Of a DNA stretch of 27,843 nt, positions 22,826 through 27,843 are shown piece by piece (within the stretch, counting starts at the first letter, position 1; every line of letters begins with the position of its first letter). Under the pieces are notes generated by a model. That model was not told the DNA's origin and did no database searches. It saw nothing but the letters and a program-made list of their open reading frames with translations. A program made the position numbers and the translations under genes. The DNA is from a virus: positions 1 through 27,843 of the IMG/VR virus record IMGVR_UViG_3300027906_000114. One strand, 5' to 3'.

Positions 22826-24193
22826 CTAAGACATTAACTTTCTGATGTATTCCTTGGTCATTGGAGGACCAACATGACCTCCTCTGTTTGCATATCCAGC
22901 TCCATCGATATAGCCTTTTTCTATTAATCCTTTAAATTTATTTTCATTATCTATAGCTTCTTGTCTTTTAAGTTCTTCTAGATTTTCTTCTATAGGTTCA
23001 GGAGGAAGACCCCAAAAATGTTTAGGAGGTGGTGCATTAATATCGCCTTCATATCCACTACCATCAGGTGGTGCAATATACATAGGATAATCATGATTAC
23101 CTATAGGGGCATGATATTTTTCATATGGTGAATCATCTATAGGCATTTGTCCATAATCAAAGCCTGAAGAATCTTGAGCACCTACCCCTAATTTATTTAA
23201 TAATGGACTAAGCCAAAAAGAAACAGGAGGCTTATCTTGTAGTTGATCACCTAACTCAGAATAATAATTATATAAACCATCATCTTCATTAGGATATCTA
23301 TTATAATTAAAAAAATTATCTAATTTTTTTGCAAAAGGTCTAAGAAAAGCAGGACCATCTTCATAGCCTGCACGCATCACTCCTTCATTAGCATACTGAG
23401 GAACATGACCTCCTTTGTTAAGGAACATACCAGATCCAGGGAGTATAGCATTGGCAGCCATCTTCATGCCCATTTTCATAGCCATATTCTTAGCCATATT
23501 ACCTGTGCTACTACCTCCACCTCCTTGAGTTTGTGGTGCATCTATATTCTTGTAGTCAGGTGCAGGCATAGGAGTTGTTTCAGCATATTCTCCTGCAAGG
23601 GAGACTATTGGGTTCTGTTCTTCGGCATAGCCACCTACGTTATAGTATGAAGGGGAAGGAACATCGTAGTATGGTATATAAACTCCTGTATTTTCATCAA
23701 GATATTTACCTTCCATCGCGTCATCCTGTAATCTTTCTCTTGCAGCTGATCCAAAAGGATTTCTGTCAATGATTATATTAGTTAAATATTCATACATATT
23801 TTTTCTTTTTTCTTTTCTTTTATCTGCAACTATTTTGGCTTGCATTTTTCTTTCGTCAGAAGGCATGTTCATATCTGATGGCACTGGAAAATGATAACCC
23901 ATATATCCGTCTTTGGCATGGACTACTCCACCTTTGTTAAAGTTAAGAGGTTCATAATTTTCTACTAATTCTTTATCTAGTTTAGTTAAAGCTATATATT
24001 CTTTAAGTCTATTTTTTTGAGCCTTAGCCCCTATATCTTCATCTGTAATAATTTCATTTCCTACCTTATCCAACACACCATAACCAAGCTCTGTCAAGTG
24101 GTCTTTTCTTTCAGGAAAGTTAGGTACACCTGATATTGTATATCTAGCAGCTTCCATAGGGGATACTGCCATTGGTCCAGCTAGTTTAATCAT
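22826..24193 (-). CDS. virion protein with three N[K/R]GG repeats
   Basis: 455-aa protein in the internal-virion block. A short motif recurs three times: NKGGVVHAKDGYMGYH (about 85-100), NKGGHVPQYANEGV (about 260-273) and NRGGHVGPPM (about 437-446), spaced about 175 residues apart. Similar 'GGxVxxYAxGG' motifs mark tape-measure-like and core proteins of many marine podoviruses. Between the first two repeats is a Gly/Ser-rich linker (GGGGSS) followed by a Met/Ala-rich helix (NMAMKMGMKMAANAILPG) that could sit in or on a membrane. The middle is rich in Pro, Tyr and Asp. It overlaps the upstream gene by 4 bp (ATGA), with GGAGGTGG as ribosome-binding site. Precise role unknown; an internal core protein in the place of T7 gp15 is my best guess. 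Confidence 0.6.
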   Translation of the reverse strand: MIKLAGPMAVSPMEAARYTISGVPNFPERKDHLTELGYGVLDKVGNEIITDEDIGAKAQKNRLKEYIALTKLDKELVENYEPLNFNKGGVVHAKDGYMGYHFPVPSDMNMPSDERKMQAKIVADKRKEKRKNMYEYLTNIIIDRNPFGSAARERLQDDAMEGKYLDENTGVYIPYYDVPSPSYYNVGGYAEEQNPIVSLAGEYAETTPMPAPDYKNIDAPQTQGGGGSSTGNMAKNMAMKMGMKMAANAILPGSGMFLNKGGHVPQYANEGVMRAGYEDGPAFLRPFAKKLDNFFNYNRYPNEDDGLYNYYSELGDQLQDKPPVSFWLSPLLNKLGVGAQDSSGFDYGQMPIDDSPYEKYHAPIGNHDYPMYIAPPDGSGYEGDINAPPPKHFWGLPPEPIEENLEELKRQEAIDNENKFKGLIEKGYIDGAGYANRGGHVGPPMTKEYIRKLMS

Positions 24194-24738
24194 TTGCCAC
24201 CTCCACCTGTTTGGGTTGATACTTGTTGTTGTGGAGCAGCACCTAGATAACCAAAGTATCTTTGGGAAGCAGTATGGGGAGCATCCAATACCTGTTGATT
24301 ATAAGCTTGATGTGCACTACCAACCTCACCTAACTGTTTAGCACCAGCAGCTTGATCGGCTTGCTTAAGTTGTTGGAATTGTAAGGACTTATCTCCTATG
24401 GCACTAGCCATCATCTTCTGTGCTCTCGCTGATCCAGCTTGCCCTGCCAACGCAGCCTGTCCAGCTGCTGTACCGACAGTATTCTGAAGGGCTGTATTCA
24501 ATGCTCCAGTATAGTCATAAGCACCTGTGCCTGCTAATCTAGCTTGTGCATCTGCTTCACTAGCATCCAAAGCTTGTGTTTGTTGTGTAGTCATAGGCGA
24601 CACTACTTTACTAGCATCATCGACTGATCCAGTGTAAAGATCAGTTGCCTTGCTCAAAGCCGTTTCTAAGTAAGGCTTAAACTCTGGATCTATGCCACTT
24701 GAAGTTGTTGTTTGTACTGGTCTGCTTCCACCACCCAT
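24190..24738 (-). CDS. small internal virion protein (gp14-like by position)
   Basis: 182-aa Ala-, Gly- and Gln-rich protein (MGGGSRPVQTTTSSGIDPEF..., ending in TGGGGK) with long amphipathic helices from about residue 20 to 150 and very few charged clusters. T7 gp14 (196 aa), an ejected protein that sits in the outer membrane, has a similar size, and the position just before the larger internal proteins agrees. Glycine-rich ends could be flexible tethers. ATAGGAG lies upstream. The call rests on composition and gene order, not on motif identity. Confidence 0.6.
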   Translation of the reverse strand: MGGGSRPVQTTTSSGIDPEFKPYLETALSKATDLYTGSVDDASKVVSPMTTQQTQALDASEADAQARLAGTGAYDYTGALNTALQNTVGTAAGQAALAGQAGSARAQKMMASAIGDKSLQFQQLKQADQAAGAKQLGEVGSAHQAYNQQVLDAPHTASQRYFGYLGAAPQQQVSTQTGGGGK

Positions 24739-24741
24739 AAT

Positions 24742-25218
24742 TTATTCTCCTATTTCACCTCTGACTGAGATGTTTATTTTTGCTTTATATCGCTTATTTA
24801 GTAACTTACCATAGCTTAATGCGTCATCAAACTCTCTTATTGAGTCTGCCCTCCAATATTTACCACCATGCTCTTCAACACGACCTATCATATCATCGAA
24901 TAATTTATATATGACATAGGCATTATTACTATTGTCTAGGTCTACTATACAATCTTTGACATCCATAACATATTTATTATCATAATAGTTTACATATGAG
25001 GCAGCTGTCAAAAAACCATTTATCTTATCATCCTTATAACTTCCTATTGCTATAAAATGTGGATTACTTTCATTTTGTTTTTGTACTATCTCTAAAAAGA
25101 ATTTTATCCATACAGCTTCATTGTAGCTGAATCCATAAAAACTTTTATTTTGATTTACATATTTCTTCATTAACTGTATTGCTTCGAATACATCATTGTC
25201 CTCTATTTCTTTTATCAC
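24742..25218 (-). CDS. GNAT-like acetyltransferase-fold protein
   Basis: 158 aa starting at GTG 25216-25218 (MIKEIEDNDVFEAIQLMKKY...). The layout is GNAT-like: N-terminal helix pair, beta-strands with HFIAIGSY and KINGFLTAASYVNY, then a strand VMDVKDCIVDLDN and helices YVIYKLFDDMIGRVEEHGG, ending with DDALSYGKLLNKRYKAK. The canonical acetyl-CoA loop (R/Q-x-x-G-x-G/A) is not obvious, so it may be inactive or structural. GTG is chosen because it forms a GTGA overlap with the preceding gene and AGAGGAG lies upstream. GNAT-like genes are known in tail regions of marine phages; the substrate is unknown. Confidence 0.55.
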   Translation of the reverse strand: MIKEIEDNDVFEAIQLMKKYVNQNKSFYGFSYNEAVWIKFFLEIVQKQNESNPHFIAIGSYKDDKINGFLTAASYVNYYDNKYVMDVKDCIVDLDNSNNAYVIYKLFDDMIGRVEEHGGKYWRADSIREFDDALSYGKLLNKRYKAKINISVRGEIGE

Positions 25219-25589
25219 TTCGGCTCCTCTGGAAATGTTATTGTATCAGGGTCTGTTACCCCTTTAGTGATGTCTCTAAGTTGTTGTCTATAAGTCTTCC
25301 ATGCATCTTGTGTACTTGGATATGTACTATCTGATAGCTGTGTATAGTCTGAGTCAGTTAGTAGTGTATTTCTTTTAATTCTTATTCTTGTAAATTTAAT
25401 ACTATCAGGTATAGTAATAGTTTTAGTATCACTATTATATTTATAACCTACTGATTGCATGACTTCATCTACATTAAGACTATCGTTATTAATAACTGTT
25501 TCACCTTCTTTTAAATCAGACCAGCCACCAGTTTCTGATTGCACCCATCCTAATATGATATTATTTTTATCTAATTTTAATTTTATCAT
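25215..25589 (-). CDS. phage tail assembly chaperone-like protein
   Basis: 124 aa. The C-terminal half has the pattern of the phage tail-assembly chaperone family (Phage_tail_APC): IRIKRNTLLTDSDYTQLSDS (about 69-88) followed by AWKTYRQQLRDI (about 96-107), then a Pro-rich end with ITFPEEPK. This family sits next to tail-fibre genes, and this gene directly follows the fibre gene (ATGA overlap at 25586-25589). It probably helps fold or attach the fibre. The N-terminal ~65 residues form a variable beta-rich region with GWVQSETGGWSDL. Confidence 0.75.
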   Translation of the reverse strand: MIKLKLDKNNIILGWVQSETGGWSDLKEGETVINNDSLNVDEVMQSVGYKYNSDTKTITIPDSIKFTRIRIKRNTLLTDSDYTQLSDSTYPSTQDAWKTYRQQLRDITKGVTDPDTITFPEEPK

Positions 25590-27043
25590 AATCGTTTAAC
25601 CTCTATAACAGTACAAGAACCAGTCATAGTAGCATTACCACTACCAAAATTTCTTACTTGGTAAACTGTATTTTTACTTAATGGTATTTTACCACCAGCT
25701 AATGCTGAGAATCCCCCTTGTCCATGAGTACTAGTTACTCCACAATTAATATTAGGAGTAGTTGGAGCATTACCACTTTGAAATTCAAATCTGGTAGAAC
25801 TACTACCTGATTGTCCAGACCAAAGTGATGCAGAGCTAGCTGATAAATGAACTACAGCATCAGTATCTACGTTAGGGATATTAGCTGAAGTAAAAGTCAT
25901 TATAACACCACCACCACCTGTACCACCATGAGCACTAACAACAATTCCTTCAACTAAATTCTCTGCTTTAATTTCACCAGTTATAGTTATATTAGTTACA
26001 TCAATATCAACAGCAGACATACTACCTGCAGTAATAGTTCCTAAGTTTGCACTTAGGGCTGCAAGGTTATTAACATTTATTTGACTTGCAGTTAACGTAC
26101 CTGTTACTCTGGCAGCTTCAACTTGTGAAGTACCTCTGATATTAACATTACTGAAAATAGCATTACCACTGCTTCTAGCTATACCCCATCCTGCAGTTCC
26201 AGGACTATTAAATATATCAGCTAAATTACCATTAAAGTTATCTGATTGAAGATTACTACCAACGGCTATATAACCTGTAGGGGTTTGAAAAGTAACTGTG
26301 GCTACATTTCTACCAGCAGCTGTCTCAGCTTTAAAGTGAGATTGCCAATGTTTCTTAGTTGTATCAGTTACATTTACACTTACTGGAGTTGCTTGCCAGC
26401 CAGCAGTTAATCCTGTGAATCCTCCTGTCACATAGTTATAATCAGTGGCTGAAGGAGTAGATGGTGCACTGGCTTGTTCTGTAGTAAAATAGACAAACCC
26501 TTCTCCAGTGGCTACAGTATTAAGATACTTAGGGTTGCTCCATTTAGCTACAACTGTTCCTGAACCAGCTATCTTAGCCGATACTTCAAATATAGGAGTA
26601 CTGCCATCATCTGAAGGTACAGTCTTCTGCCAATCTGTAGTCTCTGTCCATGCCCCATTACTTGTATTATAAGATACAGTTCCTGGATTTGGTGGGAATG
26701 TACCAAAGGCTCCTGTCCTTCTATATTGATAAATAGTAGTATTGACTTGTGTCTCTGAGTATGCAGTGAATACTAAACCAGTAACAGGTAATGTAGGAAG
26801 TGTATCTGTGTAATCTACATAAGTAACAAACCCTTCCCCTCCAGATAGAGGTTCAAACTGTTGATTAGCTCCTGTAGAATCAAGAGAGTATACAGCTACT
26901 TTAGGTGTTGATTCTGTGACTGACTCATTGATATTATCTAATTGATATTGTATATTATTAGTAGCTTCAGTTATTTGTTTTTCCCAAGCAGCTGAAGCTG
27001 GATCTTTATTAGCATCCTGAGAGGGTTCTATTATCTCAGTCAT
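25586..27043 (-). CDS. tail fibre / host-specificity (J-like) protein
   Basis: 485-aa Thr/Ser/Gly/Asn-rich protein. After a short N-terminal helix (about 16-45, likely the attachment to the tail) come two similar beta modules, GEGFVTYVDYTDTLP and GEGFVYFTTEQASAPS, each followed by a Tyr-rich strand and a Trp-containing hairpin (TETTDWQKT; TGLTAGWQAT). The region around 310-355 (GTLTASQINVNNL...LGTITAGSMSAVDIDV) is the repeat-like spacer typical of lambda gpJ and central tail-fibre proteins. The C terminus is a glycine-rich beta head (GGTGGGG, GQGGFSALAGG) that probably binds the receptor. Start ATG 27043 overlaps the upstream stop by 1 bp (TAATG). Confidence 0.75.
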   Translation of the reverse strand: MTEIIEPSQDANKDPASAAWEKQITEATNNIQYQLDNINESVTESTPKVAVYSLDSTGANQQFEPLSGGEGFVTYVDYTDTLPTLPVTGLVFTAYSETQVNTTIYQYRRTGAFGTFPPNPGTVSYNTSNGAWTETTDWQKTVPSDDGSTPIFEVSAKIAGSGTVVAKWSNPKYLNTVATGEGFVYFTTEQASAPSTPSATDYNYVTGGFTGLTAGWQATPVSVNVTDTTKKHWQSHFKAETAAGRNVATVTFQTPTGYIAVGSNLQSDNFNGNLADIFNSPGTAGWGIARSSGNAIFSNVNIRGTSQVEAARVTGTLTASQINVNNLAALSANLGTITAGSMSAVDIDVTNITITGEIKAENLVEGIVVSAHGGTGGGGVIMTFTSANIPNVDTDAVVHLSASSASLWSGQSGSSSTRFEFQSGNAPTTPNINCGVTSTHGQGGFSALAGGKIPLSKNTVYQVRNFGSGNATMTGSCTVIEVKRL

Positions 27044-27843
27044 TATCTAGTTCCTCCTTCTTGTACTGTAACTTGCATACCTGTAAGACTCCATTTAGTA
27101 CTTACCCCAGAGCTATCATCTATTCTATAGCTTATGAATCTTCCATTTAACCTAACATCAGATTTATATCCTGTAGCTATTGTAAAAGTTCCTTCTTTAT
27201 CTGGGCTACTAAAATCTATATTGGCTGATGGAGCATTACTTGCTACTGTTTTAACTTTTAATGTATTACTAGCAGAAGCAGAAGAAGGTTGTTGGGTTAG
27301 TAATGCCATAGAATTAAATTGTTCAGTATAAAATTCTGGTGTTACTGACATAGATTTTCTTTCAATAAAAGAGGTATAATTACTTCCACTAAACTGATAC
27401 CCTACGTCTGCTACTATTAATTTATTATTACCTGTATTAGCTTGAGCCATTACTGGGAATTGTTTATTTTCATTTATAATACTTGCTGACCAAGGTCTGT
27501 CAGAGCCTGAAGTAGCATCTCCTTTTACTGGAGCAATTACTCCGTATACTACATTATTTAAATCTCTTATTGTCCAGTTATTTAATGTGTAGTTGTATAT
27601 TATAGCTTCATTACACTTACCTGTAGAAGATAGATTAGGAAAACAAATCCATATTTCATCGTTAGCTTTATTATTCATAACAAACAAATTAGATTCATAA
27701 GTAGGATTTAAACTATTGTAGAAATGATCTCTTATTCTCATATCAGCAACAGACTGTATATTTCCTGGATTCCCTGTAAAAATATAAATATCATTACTTC
27801 CGACTACTAAATGTCTACCACTAAATTCTATCATACCATTTGT
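27043..27843 (-). CDS. tail tubular protein B / nozzle (T7 gp12-like), 5' end outside the window
   Basis: C-terminal 266 codons of a larger protein; the frame remains open to the window edge (TNG precedes the first internal Met), so the Met at 27834 is not the start. T7-gp12-type features: M-I-E-F-S-G-R-H-L-V-V-G-S-N-D-I-Y-I-F-T-G at the visible start, then SNLFVMNNKANDEIWICFP and the strand YNYTLNNWTIRDL, characteristic of the nozzle beta-propeller. It forms the lower tail and carries the fibres, consistent with the fibre gene immediately downstream. The remaining half is beta-rich. Confidence 0.85.
   Translation of the reverse strand, partial: TNGMIEFSGRHLVVGSNDIYIFTGNPGNIQSVADMRIRDHFYNSLNPTYESNLFVMNNKANDEIWICFPNLSSTGKCNEAIIYNYTLNNWTIRDLNNVVYGVIAPVKGDATSGSDRPWSASIINENKQFPVMAQANTGNNKLIVADVGYQFSGSNYTSFIERKSMSVTPEFYTEQFNSMALLTQQPSSASASNTLKVKTVASNAPSANIDFSSPDKEGTFTIATGYKSDVRLNGRFISYRIDDSSGVSTKWSLTGMQVTVQEGGTR

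Noticed and set aside
24742-25218. Reading the 158-aa protein as a lysis or holin gene
   Set aside because: It has no membrane segment and its strand/helix order fits a GNAT-like fold better.
1-27843. tRNA genes, CRISPR arrays, insertion sequences, attachment sites
   Set aside because: No cloverleaf, spaced direct repeats, transposase or integrase seen; intergenic gaps are nearly all under 50 bp, leaving no room for such elements.

Overview
This window looks like the central part of a lytic, T7-like podovirus genome that is AT-rich and probably marine. The virus type is inferred from gene content: a T7-type replication set (DNA polymerase with proofreading, 5'-3' exonuclease, primase-helicase, single-subunit RNA polymerase) faces a podovirus tail and internal-virion module. 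The host cannot be read from the sequence. No integrase, repressor, tRNA or host gene is visible. Terminase, portal and capsid genes are absent and must lie outside the window.

Layout: the left arm (1-11107, all + strand) is tightly packed, often with 1-14 bp overlaps. It holds the 3' end of an unknown gene, an AlkB-type 2OG/Fe(II) dioxygenase, a run of very small and mostly acidic genes around a SleB-type cell-wall hydrolase, a DUF932-like protein, a small Cys-rich protein, a family A DNA polymerase, a T7 gp6-like exonuclease, a GIY-YIG protein, a DUF6447-like protein, a small basic protein, a gp4-like primase-helicase and a compact 705-aa RNA polymerase. A strong terminator sits in the 47-bp convergent junction. 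The right arm (11155-27843, all - strand, read right to left) holds the tail nozzle protein (partial), a J-like tail fibre protein, a tail-assembly chaperone, a GNAT-like protein, a small gp14-like internal protein, a 455-aa protein with N[K/R]GG repeats, a 900-aa virion transglycosylase, a 1550-aa internal protein, a 1327-aa giant protein and a 99-aa protein.

Most interesting result: the 1327-aa virion-module protein carries, in the right order, all four signatures of a T7/N4-type single-subunit RNA polymerase (TxxGR, DGxxxG, KxxxK-x7-YG, HD). I read it as a candidate virion-packaged RNA polymerase like that of phage N4, in a genome that also encodes a separate T7-like RNA polymerase on the opposite arm. 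The neighbouring 1550-aa protein begins with a staphylococcal-nuclease-like domain, and the 900-aa protein has a lytic transglycosylase domain. Together the three could form an ejected set: a cell-wall drill, a channel/nuclease, and a polymerase that starts early transcription (and may help pull in DNA) before the second polymerase takes over. This model is inference from motifs and gene order.
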